Assembly: GCF_900996235.1 (NCBI RefSeq)
Contig: NZ_CAAJGM010000122.1
Coordinates: 62,001 to 126,000, forward strand
Length of the DNA stretch: 64,000 nucleotides
From: Paraburkholderia sp. BCC1885
GTDB taxonomy: Bacteria > Pseudomonadota > Gammaproteobacteria > Burkholderiales > Burkholderiaceae
Direction of reading: 5' to 3'
Both the position numbers and the translations under genes were made by a program. The first letter of the stretch is position 1. Each line of letters begins with the position of its first letter. Positions 33,041 through 42,793 of this stretch are shown piece after piece. The notes beneath the pieces were generated by a model, which had not been told where the DNA came from, made no database searches, and saw only the letters and a list, made by a program, of their open reading frames with translations.

Positions 33041-33109
33041 ACGCGGCGCGTGTGCGTGCGTCGTGCTGCAACGCTCGTCTTTGACGGCGGCGCGGCGCAC
33101 AATGCGGGC

Positions 33110-34138
33110 ATGAACAACGAAACCCATGATTCGCAGGACGGCGTCCCCGGCGCCGTGCCTTTTACCCGGCTCACGCCGGAGTGTGTGCTCGACGCCATCG
33201 ATAGCGTGCTGAGCACAGTCGGCGTGCGCACCGATGGGCGCATGCTGCCGCTCAACAGCTACGAAAACCGCGTCTATCAGATCGGCGTGGAGGACGGTCC
33301 GCCCGTCGTCGCGAAGTTCTATCGTCCCGAGCGCTGGACGGACGAGGCGATTCTCGAAGAGCATGCGTTTGTCGCCGAACTCGCCGCACGCGAGATTCCG
33401 GCGGTGCCGGCGCGCGTCTTTGAAGGCCGCACGCTGCATACGTTCGACGGCTTCCGCTTCTCGATCTTCGAGCGGCGCGGTGGCCGCGCTCCCGATCTCG
33501 ACCGGCCCGATACGCTCGAGTGGCTCGGCCGTTTCATCGGTCGCATCCATGCTGTGGGCCAGACGCAGAGCTACACGGCGCGTCCCACGCTCGACATCCA
33601 GACCTTTGGCTATGAGCCGCGCGATTTCCTGCTGTCGCACAACTTCGTGCCGGACAACGCGCGCACCGCTTGGGAAACCGTGGTGAACCTCGCATTGCAA
33701 GGCGTCGAACAGGCTTTCGAGCGAGCCGGCGATATCCGCGCCTTGCGAATGCACGGCGACTGTCATCCGAGCAACGTGCTGTGGACCGATGCCGGCCCGC
33801 ATTTTGTCGATTTCGACGACAGCCGCATGGGACCGGCGGTCCAGGACCTGTGGCTGCTGCTGCCGGGAGAACGCGCCGAGGCGTCGCGCGCGCTCACCGA
33901 TCTGCTGGCGGGCTACGAGGACTTTTGCGAGTTCGAGCCGCGTGAACTGCATCTGGTCGAAGCCTTGCGCACGCTGCGTCTTATCCATTACCAGGCATGG
34001 CTCGCGCGACGCTGGGACGATCCGGCTTTCCCCGCCGCGTTTCCGTGGTTCAACACGCAGCGTTATTGGGAAGACCGCATCCTCGAAATGCGCGAGCAGC
34101 TCGGCGCCATGCAGGAAGGGCCGCTCTGGCCGGTTTAG
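33110..34138 (+). CDS. srkA: Stress response Ser/Thr kinase SrkA (YihE/RdoA)
   Basis: A bacterial Ser/Thr kinase of the aminoglycoside-phosphotransferase fold that limits stress-induced death in E. coli. The 342-residue protein has the N-lobe GRMLPLNSYENRVYQIGVED with Lys in VVAKFYRP, catalytic RMHGDCHPSNVLW and metal motif FVDFDDSRMGP, as in SrkA. The start at 33110 (MNNETHDSQ) is chosen because the open codons before it are not homologous. Confidence 0.93.
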   Translation: MNNETHDSQDGVPGAVPFTRLTPECVLDAIDSVLSTVGVRTDGRMLPLNSYENRVYQIGVEDGPPVVAKFYRPERWTDEAILEEHAFVAELAAREIPAVPARVFEGRTLHTFDGFRFSIFERRGGRAPDLDRPDTLEWLGRFIGRIHAVGQTQSYTARPTLDIQTFGYEPRDFLLSHNFVPDNARTAWETVVNLALQGVEQAFERAGDIRALRMHGDCHPSNVLWTDAGPHFVDFDDSRMGPAVQDLWLLLPGERAEASRALTDLLAGYEDFCEFEPRELHLVEALRTLRLIHYQAWLARRWDDPAFPAAFPWFNTQRYWEDRILEMREQLGAMQEGPLWPV

Positions 34139-34190
34139 TTTGACGCAGCCTTACTGCCGTGGTGCTTTCGCGCCCGGATCCGCGCTCAGA

Positions 34191-36128
34191 TCAAGGCGCG
34201 AACGGCGAGAGCGAGGCGGACGGCGTAGACGGTGAAAACGCCGCCATGTGCGACGACTCGACCAGCGTCGATTTGACGATCACCTCGGCTCGCACGTCGC
34301 GCCCGACCCTCTCGATGGTGGGGCGCATGCGCGCAAATTCATCGGGCGTGCAGACTTCGCTATCGAAATGCGTGGTGCCGTCGCGCGTCATCGTCACGAC
34401 GTTGGTGAGTGGATCGAAGCTGTACTGCGAGTGAAAATCGATAAAGCGATCCTGCGCCTGCGTGGCCTCAGGCATATCGAGCACGCGGAAATTGGCCGGC
34501 AGCGAGATGCGCGCGTGCTCGTGCAACTCGAGGTTGCGGCACACGAACGGCTGGGTGCGCTGACGCTCGCCTAGCCAGTACTGCGTATCCGCGCTGAAGC
34601 CGCCGGCGAAACTCGTCAGCGCGGGGATGGATGCCGCGGTACCTGGCACCACCAGGCTTTCGAGGGTGCCTTTCATGGTGATGGTCAAGGGACCGTCGGT
34701 GGCGTTGAGGTCGCTGGTGGCGAGCGTGGCCGTGCCGTTCAGATTGGCGCTACGCAATTCGGCCTGAATCGAATCTTCGCGCTGCGCCGGGGTCTGCATG
34801 CGCAGCATTTCGCGGCCCTGTTCGGCGGCCCAGCCGGATGCCTGCACCTGGTAGACGAAGCTCGCGGAACCGTCGGGCGCGACCGTAATCGAGAGGTCCG
34901 AACGATGCGCCATCGCGGCGGTGGCCGGCGTTTGCGCCAGCTTGCCGTCGGCCACGAGGACCACGGGCCGGTCCATGTCGGTGGAGGGTAGAAAGCCGAA
35001 TTCGACGTTCGACGCGGTGGAGTCGGCGTACATCTGCAGATCGGGCAGCCAGGTGATGACGTGGTTGATGACGCCGTAGCCGGGCACGCTCGGCAGCGTA
35101 TAGACCGTGCCGTTGCTGATCAGGGCCGGCTCGTTGCGGATGCCCACGGCGTCGAGCAGCGCGCCGTACAGCGCGACGTGATCCTTGCAGTCGCCGTAGC
35201 GGTCGGCGAGAACCGCGCTCGCCGGATGCGGCACCACCGCGCCGCGCCCCACGTTGATGGCCACGTAACGCACATTGCGCCGGACCCAGTCGTAGAGCGC
35301 CTTGGCTTTCGCGCGCGGCGTGACTTCGCGCGCCGTGACCGACTGCGCGAGACGGACCAGCGCGGCGTCACGCGCGCTCGGGTCGACGGACGACGCGCGA
35401 TAGGTCGCCGCGAATGCGCCATAGTCGGCGAAAGTGGACACCATCAGCCGGTCGCCGTAGGACACATACGCCACCGAGCCATGTTCGAGGCGGCCGAAAT
35501 GCGCGCGGTCGTAGCGGAATTCGTAACGCGTGCGGCCGTCGTGCGTGACCGGCGGCTCGGCCGTGAAGCCGCGAGCGTCGGCGTAGAGCGGCTTGTCGGC
35601 GGGAAGGTCGTAGATCAGGTGGAAATTGTGCGTAGGGGCGAGATCAGGCGGCGTGAAATCGCTGAATTCGCCCGTCACGATGGGTGTCTTCTGCGTCTTG
35701 CGATACGTCAGATGGACGCGTGAACCCGGCTCGACCGCTGGGAAAACGATCACTTTTTCCTGAATGTCCTGGAACATCGGGGCGTTGAAAGAACGGGCCT
35801 CCTGGACGTCGCGGATGCCATCGGGCTGGACATCATGGCGCACACCGTCCGTGCTGGTCGTATAGGCTTCGATGATCTGCACCTCCGCCATGTTGCGGTT
35901 GAACCAGATGTACTGCTGGGCCGCGCGCGCCACGCCCGCCTCGTTGTTCACATGGAGCGTCATGCTGTCGAGCTTGCTGAACGAACCGTCCTCGTTGACC
36001 GTGTAGGTCTGGGTTTCACCCTCGTTCGTGTAGGGATCTTCGGGGCTGCCCGCGACGCTTGCACTGGCGACGCAGGCACTCAGGAGCCAGCTGACAATCG
36101 CAAGAAAGGCCAACAGGAACAGGCGCAT
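34191..36128 (-). CDS. DUF3857 / transglutaminase-like lipoprotein
   Basis: A 645-residue exported protein. The start MRLFLLAFLAIVSWLLSAC carries a lipobox (LLSAC), suggesting a lipoprotein. A DUF3857 domain fills the first part and a transglutaminase core follows with Cys in YGDCKDHVALYGALL, His in GVINHVITWLP and Asp in QMYADST. The C-terminus is a beta-rich region. The earlier ATG at 36170 is less likely because it would bury the signal peptide. No operon partner is seen. Confidence 0.82.
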   Translation of the reverse strand: MRLFLLAFLAIVSWLLSACVASASVAGSPEDPYTNEGETQTYTVNEDGSFSKLDSMTLHVNNEAGVARAAQQYIWFNRNMAEVQIIEAYTTSTDGVRHDVQPDGIRDVQEARSFNAPMFQDIQEKVIVFPAVEPGSRVHLTYRKTQKTPIVTGEFSDFTPPDLAPTHNFHLIYDLPADKPLYADARGFTAEPPVTHDGRTRYEFRYDRAHFGRLEHGSVAYVSYGDRLMVSTFADYGAFAATYRASSVDPSARDAALVRLAQSVTAREVTPRAKAKALYDWVRRNVRYVAINVGRGAVVPHPASAVLADRYGDCKDHVALYGALLDAVGIRNEPALISNGTVYTLPSVPGYGVINHVITWLPDLQMYADSTASNVEFGFLPSTDMDRPVVLVADGKLAQTPATAAMAHRSDLSITVAPDGSASFVYQVQASGWAAEQGREMLRMQTPAQREDSIQAELRSANLNGTATLATSDLNATDGPLTITMKGTLESLVVPGTAASIPALTSFAGGFSADTQYWLGERQRTQPFVCRNLELHEHARISLPANFRVLDMPEATQAQDRFIDFHSQYSFDPLTNVVTMTRDGTTHFDSEVCTPDEFARMRPTIERVGRDVRAEVIVKSTLVESSHMAAFSPSTPSASLSPFAP

Positions 36129-36483
36129 GAGGGGCTCAGGTGTCCGAACGGATACATTGGAGGGTGGCACCGCTCAGGGTCGGTTCACAGAAGCCGCTTG
36201 TCAAGCGGGCGGCGCTCATATCGCATGTACGGGTTTATACGCGGGCGCCGCCTGGCGAAGTGATTCGGGCGACCTCTGCGCGCGCAATTCCGGGTATTTC
36301 TTGACGGGCGCGCCACGCAAAAGGCCGTGCCATGGATAGGCGGGAGATTGATCAGTCAGCCGAAGGGCCAAAGTTAGAGAGGATGACGAACTATGAGAAG
36401 TTGACGGAACAAGCGGAAAAGCGGCGCAAGCCGCGGTTCGTCGCTACCAGAGAACCGCAGCTCGCCGTGTTTGAACCGCGCAA
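36129..36483. other. Gap between DUF3857 gene and xdhC
   Basis: 355 bp holding the promoter side of the DUF3857 gene and a weak xdhC terminator. An open frame reading MTNYEKLTEQAEKRRKPRF on the plus strand (from 36383) continues into the xdhC end and is not supported. Confidence 0.4.
36417..36434 (-). terminator. Weak terminator after xdhC
   Basis: GCGGC (36434-36430) and GCCGC (36425-36421) with a 4-nt loop are followed by TTTT on the minus strand, 50 bp after xdhC. Confidence 0.4.
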
Positions 36484-37506
36484 TTACACGCTACAGACGG
36501 CGCCGCCGCTCGCGGCAATTTCCCGCGCCGCCTTCGCGCCTTCGACCTTCAGCAAGGTGGGCAGCGAAACGCCATTCTTCGCCGCCGTCACTTCCGCGAG
36601 AATCGACACGGCGATCTCCGGCGGCGTCCTGCTGCCGATGTAGATGCCCACCGGTCCGTGCAGCCGCGCCAGTTCGGTATCGTTGAGGTCGAACTCCTTG
36701 AGCCGTTCGCGGCGCGCGGCATTGTTGCGCCGCGAGCCCAGCGCGCCGACGTAGAAGGCGGGCGTTTTCAGCGCCTCCATCAAGGCGAGGTCGTCGAGCT
36801 TCGGATCGTGCGTCAGGGCAATCACGGCGCAGCGCTCGTCGAGCTTCATGTCGAGCACGGTGTCGTCGGGCATCGTGCGGACGATTTTCGTACCGGGGAT
36901 GTCCCACTCGTCGGTGTACTCCTCGCGCGGATCGCAAACGGTCACCTGGTAGTCGAGTCCCACGGCGATATGGCAGAGATAGCGCGACAGCTGCCCCGCG
37001 CCGATCACCAGCATCCGGTAGCGCGGTCCGTGGATGGTCAGCAGGCGTTCTTCATCGAAGTCGACGCCGTCGGTGGCGAGTGCCGGGCCGAGTTGCACCG
37101 CGCCCGTCGCCATATCGACCCGGCGCGCAATCAGCCGGCCGTCTTCTACTGCCTCGCACAGTTCTGCGATGCCGCTCGCCTTGTTCAGCGGTTCGAGCAC
37201 GAGCTGGATCGTGCCGCCGCAAGGCAGCCCAAAACGATGCGCCTCTTCCGCCGTGATGCCGTACTTGACCGCCTCGGGCACGCTTTGCTCGATACCGCGT
37301 TGCCGCACCCGTTCGATCAGGTCGTCTTCGATGCAGCCGCCCGAGACCGATCCCACCACCAGGCCGTCGTCGCGCACCGCCAGCATGGCGCCTTCCGGAC
37401 GCGGCGACGAACCCCACGTCTTGACCACCGTGACGAGTAGCGCGCGATGTCCCAGTTCGAGCCAGCGTGCGCTGGACTTCAGGACTTCGAGATCCACGCT
37501 GTCCAT
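36484..37506 (-). CDS. XdhC/CoxF family molybdenum-enzyme maturation protein
   Basis: XdhC proteins bind and sulfurate the molybdenum cofactor for xanthine-dehydrogenase-type enzymes. The 340-residue protein has an N-terminal domain with SVSGGCIEDDLIERV and GLPCGGTIQLVLEP, and a Rossmann-like C-domain with VIGAGQLSRYL and YVGALGSRRNN. The start MDSVDLEVLKSSARWLE at 37506 follows ggaag and overlaps the coxG-like gene by 28 bp. No structural molybdenum-enzyme genes are present in the window. Confidence 0.9.
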   Translation of the reverse strand: MDSVDLEVLKSSARWLELGHRALLVTVVKTWGSSPRPEGAMLAVRDDGLVVGSVSGGCIEDDLIERVRQRGIEQSVPEAVKYGITAEEAHRFGLPCGGTIQLVLEPLNKASGIAELCEAVEDGRLIARRVDMATGAVQLGPALATDGVDFDEERLLTIHGPRYRMLVIGAGQLSRYLCHIAVGLDYQVTVCDPREEYTDEWDIPGTKIVRTMPDDTVLDMKLDERCAVIALTHDPKLDDLALMEALKTPAFYVGALGSRRNNAARRERLKEFDLNDTELARLHGPVGIYIGSRTPPEIAVSILAEVTAAKNGVSLPTLLKVEGAKAAREIAASGGAVCSV

Positions 37507-38012
37507 GACTTCTTCCTTTTCGTTTGAGCGTCGCCGGATGCGGGAGCTGCCGGCGCCTGAGCGCCGTCCTCGCCACTCACCTGGGCGATGAAGCGCCTGA
37601 AAAATTCGCCGGTCAACCGGCTTGCCGCGCCGTCGACAAATCGCGAGCCGATTTGCGCCAGCCTGCCGCCCATCTGGACGCTCGCCGTATAGGTCAGCTT
37701 CGTGGTCCCGGCGCCGCCGGGTTCCAGCGTGACGTGGGCATTGCCCGAACCGAAGCCGGCCACGCCGCCCTGGCCTTCGAAGACGATGGTGTAGGTGCGT
37801 GGCGCGTCGATATCGGTGAGCAGCATACGTCCTTTGAAGCGCGCCTTGACCGGACCGACCGACGCCGCCATCGACAGCGCAAAGGCGTTCGCGCCCTCCG
37901 CCTCGATGCGTTCGCAGCCGGGGATCGACGCGCCGAGGATGGCGGTGTCGTTCAGCGCCTCCCATGCGCGCTGCTGCGAGACGGGTAGCGTATAGCTTTC
38001 GGTCAATTCCAT
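37479..38012 (-). CDS. CoxG-like SRPBCC protein
   Basis: A 177-residue protein with the CoxG start MELTESYTLPVSQQRAWEALND and the SRPBCC pattern SIPGCERIE, VKARFKGRMLL and ASRLTGEFFRRFIAQV. CoxG proteins accompany CO-dehydrogenase-like molybdenum enzymes and are proposed to help in membrane recruitment or maturation. The tail (about 30 residues, Ala/Lys-rich) overlaps xdhC. The two form a tight pair. Confidence 0.85.
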   Translation of the reverse strand: MELTESYTLPVSQQRAWEALNDTAILGASIPGCERIEAEGANAFALSMAASVGPVKARFKGRMLLTDIDAPRTYTIVFEGQGGVAGFGSGNAHVTLEPGGAGTTKLTYTASVQMGGRLAQIGSRFVDGAASRLTGEFFRRFIAQVSGEDGAQAPAAPASGDAQTKRKKSWTAWISKS

Positions 38013-38177
38013 CGCGCGGCTTCTCCGGTTGAGCCTGCCGCATGGACGGCGGCGCAGCGGACAGGCGCCCGCTGCGCCGGATCGCGTCCAGATGCGGCCC
38101 GGCTTCTGAGATTATGAACCGGGCAGCGCGTATCGATATAGGGAAGGATCGCCCGCGCGCGGCGAGCCTTCACGACC

Positions 38178-39584
38178 TCAATGATCCTGCGTCCCAAGTC
38201 CCAGCTTCGAATGGCGGCGCGAGTATGCAAAATAGATCGCCATGCCGATCACCAGCCAGATCACGAACGCGATCCACGTGACCCGCTGCAGGTTGATCAT
38301 CAGGAACAGGCACGAGGCCACCGCCAGCACCGGCACCACCGGCACGCCGGGGCAGCGGAACGCGCGCGGCAGTTCCGGATGCGTCTTGCGCAGGATCAGC
38401 ACGGCAATCGACACCATCGAAAACGCCGCCAGCGTGCCGATATTGATCAGCTCGGCGAGCACGTTGAGCGGCACCAGTGCACCGATCAGGCCGAAGAAAA
38501 TACCGACCAGCCACGTGGTCAGGAACGGCGTCGCAAAGCGCGGATGCACCCGCGAGAGTGCGGCGGGCAGCAGACCGTCGCGCGACATGGCGAAGATCAC
38601 GCGGGTCTGGCCGTAGGCCATCACCAGGATCACGGTCAGCATGCCGAGCACGGCGCCCAGATCGATAAAGCCGGCCACCCATTTCTCGCCCACCACCTGC
38701 AGCGCGTAAGACACCGGGTGCGAGATGCTGGCGAACTGCGCCGACGGGACGATGCCGGTCACCACCGCCGCCACCGCCACATACAGCACGGCGCACACGC
38801 CCAGCGAAGCGATGATGCCGATGGGCAGATCGCGCTTCGGATTCTTCACCTCTTCGGCCGCCGACGACACCGAATCGAAGCCGATAAACGCAAAGAACAT
38901 CACCGCGGCCGCACCGAACACGCCGTGCCACCCGTTTGGCATGAACGGATGCCAGTTGGCCGGCGTAACGTGGAACACGCCGACGCCGATCACCAGCAGC
39001 ACCACGGTCACCTTGATCGCCACCATGACGTTGTTGATGCGCGCGGACTCGCGGATGCCGACCGAAAGCAGCGCGGTGATCGCCATCATCACGAGAAAGG
39101 CGGGCAGGTTGAACAAGGTCGCGTGACCGGGCAGCGCGCCGGGCGCGGCCGACAAGGCCACCGGCAGCGCGATGCCGAAGCCCGACAGCAGCGACTGCAG
39201 ATAGCCCGACCAGCCCACCGACACGGCGGACGTGGCGAGCCCGTATTCGAGCATCAGGTCCCAGCCGATGACCCACGCGGCCAGTTCGCCGAGCGTGGCG
39301 TAGGAGTACGTATAGATCGATCCGGCGACCGGAATGGTGGAGGCGAACTCGGCATAGGCGAGCGCCGCGAAACCGCAGGCAATCGCCGCGATGATGAACG
39401 ACAGCATCAGCGCCGGGCCGGCCTGCACGGCGCCGGTGCCGGTCAGCACAAAAATGCCGGTACCGATGATGGCGCCGACACCGAGGAAAGTGAGGTCGAG
39501 CGCGCCGAGGGTTTTCTTCAGGCCGCCGCTTTGGCTGCTGGCGGCGAGCATGTGTTCGACGCTTTTGGTGCGAAACAGGGACAT
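38178..39584 (-). CDS. APC-superfamily amino acid permease
   Basis: A 468-residue transporter with about 12 hydrophobic segments. The TM1 motif GVGAIIGTGIFVLTGTGA, AEFASTIPVAGSIYTYSYATLGEL and FFAFIGFDSVSSAAEEVKNP are typical of cationic-amino-acid-type APC transporters. The start MSLFRTKSVEHML at 39584 has ggag 10 bp upstream. It lies between the coxG-xdhC pair and the two-component genes; no substrate clue. Confidence 0.9.
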   Translation of the reverse strand: MSLFRTKSVEHMLAASSQSGGLKKTLGALDLTFLGVGAIIGTGIFVLTGTGAVQAGPALMLSFIIAAIACGFAALAYAEFASTIPVAGSIYTYSYATLGELAAWVIGWDLMLEYGLATSAVSVGWSGYLQSLLSGFGIALPVALSAAPGALPGHATLFNLPAFLVMMAITALLSVGIRESARINNVMVAIKVTVVLLVIGVGVFHVTPANWHPFMPNGWHGVFGAAAVMFFAFIGFDSVSSAAEEVKNPKRDLPIGIIASLGVCAVLYVAVAAVVTGIVPSAQFASISHPVSYALQVVGEKWVAGFIDLGAVLGMLTVILVMAYGQTRVIFAMSRDGLLPAALSRVHPRFATPFLTTWLVGIFFGLIGALVPLNVLAELINIGTLAAFSMVSIAVLILRKTHPELPRAFRCPGVPVVPVLAVASCLFLMINLQRVTWIAFVIWLVIGMAIYFAYSRRHSKLGLGTQDH

Positions 39585-39861
39585 TGGCGTGGATCTCCAG
39601 TAGTGCACGCATCTTGCGCGCCGAATGTCGGGGAAACCCACTATTTTAGCGGATGCGGCAAGCCTTACCTGTCCCGTATAGCCAGCGTGGGCGCGGGTCG
39701 GCAGGCAAATGCTGCGGAGAATCGAATGTTTTTGACAGCGGCTTTGCTGAGCGCCGCCTCGCACGGCAAGCCTTTTTCGCGACAAGGTCGTAAGCGGGCG
39801 GGAATCGCTTAGATGCTGCTGAGACCTCAAATTCGCCGTGCCGCCACGCCGTCTGCCGGAC

Positions 39862-40518
39862 CTATCCCGCCATCGCCGGATTCAGGTCCACGAGCCGGTT
39901 GCTCATCACGTAGAAGGTGAGTTCGGCGTTGTTGTGCAGCTTCATCTTTTCGAGCAGGCGCGTGCGGTACACGCTCACGGTCTTGACCGACAGCGACAGC
40001 GCATTGGCAATGTCTGTCAGCCGCTTGCCCGAGGCGATCATGCAGAGGGTTTGATACTCGCGGTCCGACAGCTTTTCGTGCGGCAACTGTTCGCCGTCGA
40101 ACGACACGTAGTCGGCGAGCGCCTCGGCCATTGCCGGGCTGACGTACTTGCGGCCCGCGGCGACCTGCTGGATTGCGCCGATCATCTGCGCGGTATCGAC
40201 CGTCTTCGACAGATAACCGGCCGCGCCGGCCTTCAGCGCCCGCACCGCGTACTGGTCCTCGCGATACATCGAGAACATCAGCACCGCCGCGCGCGGCGCC
40301 TTGCGCTTCAGACGCTTGAGCACTTCGACGCCGTTCATGTCGGGCAGCGCGATGTCGAGCAGAACCACGTCATAGGCATGTTTGGCGACGGCGGCGAGCG
40401 CGTTGGCGCCGGTTTCCGCCTCGGCCACTTCGATGGCGACGCCACGGTCGATCAACAGTTGCCGGACGCCCTGGCGCACCACGGCGTGGTCGTCGACGAG
40501 CAGGATGCGCAGAGTCAT
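39862..40518 (-). CDS. NarL/FixJ-type response regulator
   Basis: 218 residues: receiver domain (LLVDDHAVVRQG; phosphoacceptor Asp in VVLLDIALPDMNG; Lys in GYLSKTVD) and LuxR-type HTH (LSDREYQTLCMIASGKRLTD, LSLSVKTVSVYRTRLLEKM). It follows the histidine kinase by 10 bp, so the two form a transcript. In betaproteobacteria such pairs control diverse genes; targets are unknown. Confidence 0.92.
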   Translation of the reverse strand: MTLRILLVDDHAVVRQGVRQLLIDRGVAIEVAEAETGANALAAVAKHAYDVVLLDIALPDMNGVEVLKRLKRKAPRAAVLMFSMYREDQYAVRALKAGAAGYLSKTVDTAQMIGAIQQVAAGRKYVSPAMAEALADYVSFDGEQLPHEKLSDREYQTLCMIASGKRLTDIANALSLSVKTVSVYRTRLLEKMKLHNNAELTFYVMSNRLVDLNPAMAG

Positions 40519-40528
40519 GACGGCGCGC

Positions 40529-41365
40529 TCACGAAGAGAAAGGCGCGGCGCCGGCCGCGCGGCGTTCGGCTGGCAGCGCGCCGGCCAGCATCGCGTCCCA
40601 CGCGAAACGCGCCCGCACCGTGGTGCCGCGCGCGTCGGTGCGGCGCGCGCTGATGCGCAGGGTGCCGTCGAAGGCCGCGCAACGGGCGCGCATGCCGGCA
40701 AGGCCAAAATGGCCGCGTCGGTGACGGGCGCGGGGCGCGAGGCCGACGCCGTCGTCGCTGACGACGAGCGTCAGGTGGCGGCGGCTCGCTTCGATGCGCA
40801 CATCGACGGCACCGGCGCGGGCGTGCTTGGCGGCATTGTTCAGGGCTTCCTGGGCGACCCGGAAGATCGCCAGGGCGGCGTCGGCCGGCAGACGCGTGAG
40901 CCGGACATCGGCGGCGCATACGAAGCTGGTGCGCAACTGCGTGCGGGCGGCGAAGTCGCCGGTCCACTGCGACAGCGCCTTGACGATGCCGGCTTCCAGA
41001 GCCGGCGCGTGCAACTCTGCGACCGCCTGATGCGTCGCCTTGCCGACGGCGCTCAGCGAGCGGCTCGCCACCTTGAGCGCGGCGGCGCATTGCGGCGGCG
41101 CGTCGGCGGGCAGCCAGGTTTCGACGCCGGCGAGCGCGAAGTGCGTCGCGGTCAGTTCGGCGCCGACGCTGTCGTGCAGTTCACGCGCCACCCGATGACA
41201 CGCGGCTTCCTGCGCATGCACGAGTTCGGCGGACAGTTCGCGCACGCGGGCACGCAGACGCGCGATTTCGCGCCCGGCGGGACTGTCTTCGCGCGGGGGC
41301 TGAGTCTGCGGATGACGCGACGTGACGCCCTGCGCAGTGATCGGTACGACAATCGACGTATCCAT
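40529..41365 (-). CDS. Soluble NarX-type sensor histidine kinase
   Basis: 278 residues without a membrane segment. The dimerisation box HRVARELHDSVGAELTA carries the phosphorylated His, and the ATPase domain has QEALNNAAKHARAG and SDDGVGLAPR, with GHFGLAGMRARC as the G2 box. No N-terminal sensor domain beyond a coiled-coil (REIARLRARVRELSAELVHAQ), so the input may come through a partner protein. It lies 10 bp before the response regulator. Confidence 0.88.
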   Translation of the reverse strand: MDTSIVVPITAQGVTSRHPQTQPPREDSPAGREIARLRARVRELSAELVHAQEAACHRVARELHDSVGAELTATHFALAGVETWLPADAPPQCAAALKVASRSLSAVGKATHQAVAELHAPALEAGIVKALSQWTGDFAARTQLRTSFVCAADVRLTRLPADAALAIFRVAQEALNNAAKHARAGAVDVRIEASRRHLTLVVSDDGVGLAPRARHRRGHFGLAGMRARCAAFDGTLRISARRTDARGTTVRARFAWDAMLAGALPAERRAAGAAPFSS

Positions 41366-42022
41366 GACTCTCCCGCTCAGAATGCTGCTGAAACAGCAAG
41401 CCGGGTGCGCATCGACAGCGCGAAGACAAGGGAACGCATGCGAATCTCTGACCTCATGAAGTGTCCGCGGTGCACGACGGCGCGACGGACAAATCGCTAC
41501 GTTGTAGCGTAACGAAATTTACATTCAGTAACAAATGGGATGTAACCCTAGTGGGGCTTTTCAACAGCGGGCGACGCGTCGCGATGATATCTCAAAAAAA
41601 AGAAAGCCAGCAGCCGGCATAAGGCTGAGCGTGGTTTTTCGTCGCTGGAATTTGGTGCGCTTGACTTGTCATATGCATTTTGCATGTAGGAAAAATGCTG
41701 ACAATCGAGGTGATGTCTCACGCCGCAATTGTAACCGCGCGACATGGTCAGAATTGCGACGGCGGTGCAGGGCGGCAATGCGCCCGGATGACCTGCGACG
41801 CGCGGCGTGAAGGGACTTCCCCACGCCATCGCTCGTCGGCCCAAGCCGCCCCGAAGCCCCCGCCGCAAAGCCGCCGCCGCAAAGCCGCCGCTCCAAAAAA
41901 CAAAACCGGAGCACGAAGGCTCCGGTTCCGGGCAATGCTGCAACCGCAGGCGGCGAGGCAAGGTGCTGCTTTGATTTCGCTACAACTACAACATCAGCGC
42001 CACACCAGCGCCTTTTCCGGGC
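41366..42022. other. Gap between kinase and fpr
   Basis: 657 bp. Holds the fpr terminator and AT-richer sequence (about 41520-41720) upstream of the kinase gene, probably its promoter. No supported gene. Confidence 0.5.
41895..41926 (-). terminator. Rho-independent terminator of fpr
   Basis: On the minus strand AACCGGAGC and GCTCCGGTT (41926-41918 and 41912-41904) pair, followed by TTGTTTTTT. It is about 100 bp after fpr. Confidence 0.8.
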
Positions 42023-42793
42023 TTAGCCCACGAACGCCTTCTCGACCACGTAGTGACCCGGCGCATTGTTGCTGCCTTCCTGGAAGCCCGCGTCGTCCAG
42101 CAGCTTGCGCGTGTCGCGCAGCATGTGCGGGCTGCCGCACAGCATGACGCGGTCGTTTTCCAGCGAGAAGCCCGGCACGCCGAGGTCGGCGAACAGCTTT
42201 TCGGTTTCGATCAGTTCGGTGATCCGGCCGCGATTCTGGAACGGCTCGCGCGTGACGGTGGGGTAATACAGCAGCTTTTCCTGCACCAGTTCGCCGAGGT
42301 GTTCGTGCGCCGGCAGGTGGTCGGTGATGTATTCCTTGTACGCCAGTTCGTCGACGAAACGGCAGGTGTGCGTGAGCACCACGCGCTCGTAGCGGTCGTA
42401 GATGTCCGGATCTTTGATGATGGACATGAACGGCGCGAGGCCCGTGCCGGTGGACAGCAGCCACAGCGTCTTGCCCGGCAGCAGGTTGTCCGCCATCAGC
42501 GTGCCGACCGGCTTCTTGCCGATCAGAACTTCGTCGCCGACCTTCAGATGCTGCAGGCGCGACGTGAGCGGGCCGTCCTGCACCTTGATGCTGAGGAATT
42601 CGAGATGCTCTTCGTAGTTGGCGCTCGCGAGGCTATAGGCGCGGATCAGCGGCTTGCCGTCGACTTCGAGGCCCACCATGGTGAACTGGCCGTTTTCGAA
42701 GCGAAACGACGGGTCGCGCGTGCAGGTGAAGCTGAACAGCGTATCGGTCCAGTGATGGACGCTCAGGACGGTTTGTGTATTCAGGTTGCTCAT
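42023..42793 (-). CDS. fpr: Ferredoxin/flavodoxin-NADP+ reductase
   Basis: An FAD enzyme moving electrons between NADPH and ferredoxin or flavodoxin. The 256-residue protein has the FAD motif RAYSLASANYEEHLEF, the pyrophosphate segment DGPLTSRLQHLKVGD, NADP motif LLSTGTGLAPFMSI, VMLCGSPHM and the typical end YVVEKAFVG. The start MSNLNTQTVLSVHHWTD at 42793 is clear. Standing alone; likely oxidative-stress or Fe-S related in function. Confidence 0.95.
   Translation of the reverse strand: MSNLNTQTVLSVHHWTDTLFSFTCTRDPSFRFENGQFTMVGLEVDGKPLIRAYSLASANYEEHLEFLSIKVQDGPLTSRLQHLKVGDEVLIGKKPVGTLMADNLLPGKTLWLLSTGTGLAPFMSIIKDPDIYDRYERVVLTHTCRFVDELAYKEYITDHLPAHEHLGELVQEKLLYYPTVTREPFQNRGRITELIETEKLFADLGVPGFSLENDRVMLCGSPHMLRDTRKLLDDAGFQEGSNNAPGHYVVEKAFVG

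Noticed and set aside
36383..36643. Plus-strand frame starting MTNYEKLTEQ
   Set aside because: It runs into the xdhC 3' end and the putative xdhC terminator lies inside it.
38181..39812. 543-codon open frame antisense to the amino-acid permease
   Set aside because: Shadow of a membrane-protein gene; His/Arg-rich without motifs.
41548..41961. Possible 137-codon gene between the kinase gene and fpr
   Set aside because: It overlaps the fpr terminator and has no recognisable domain.
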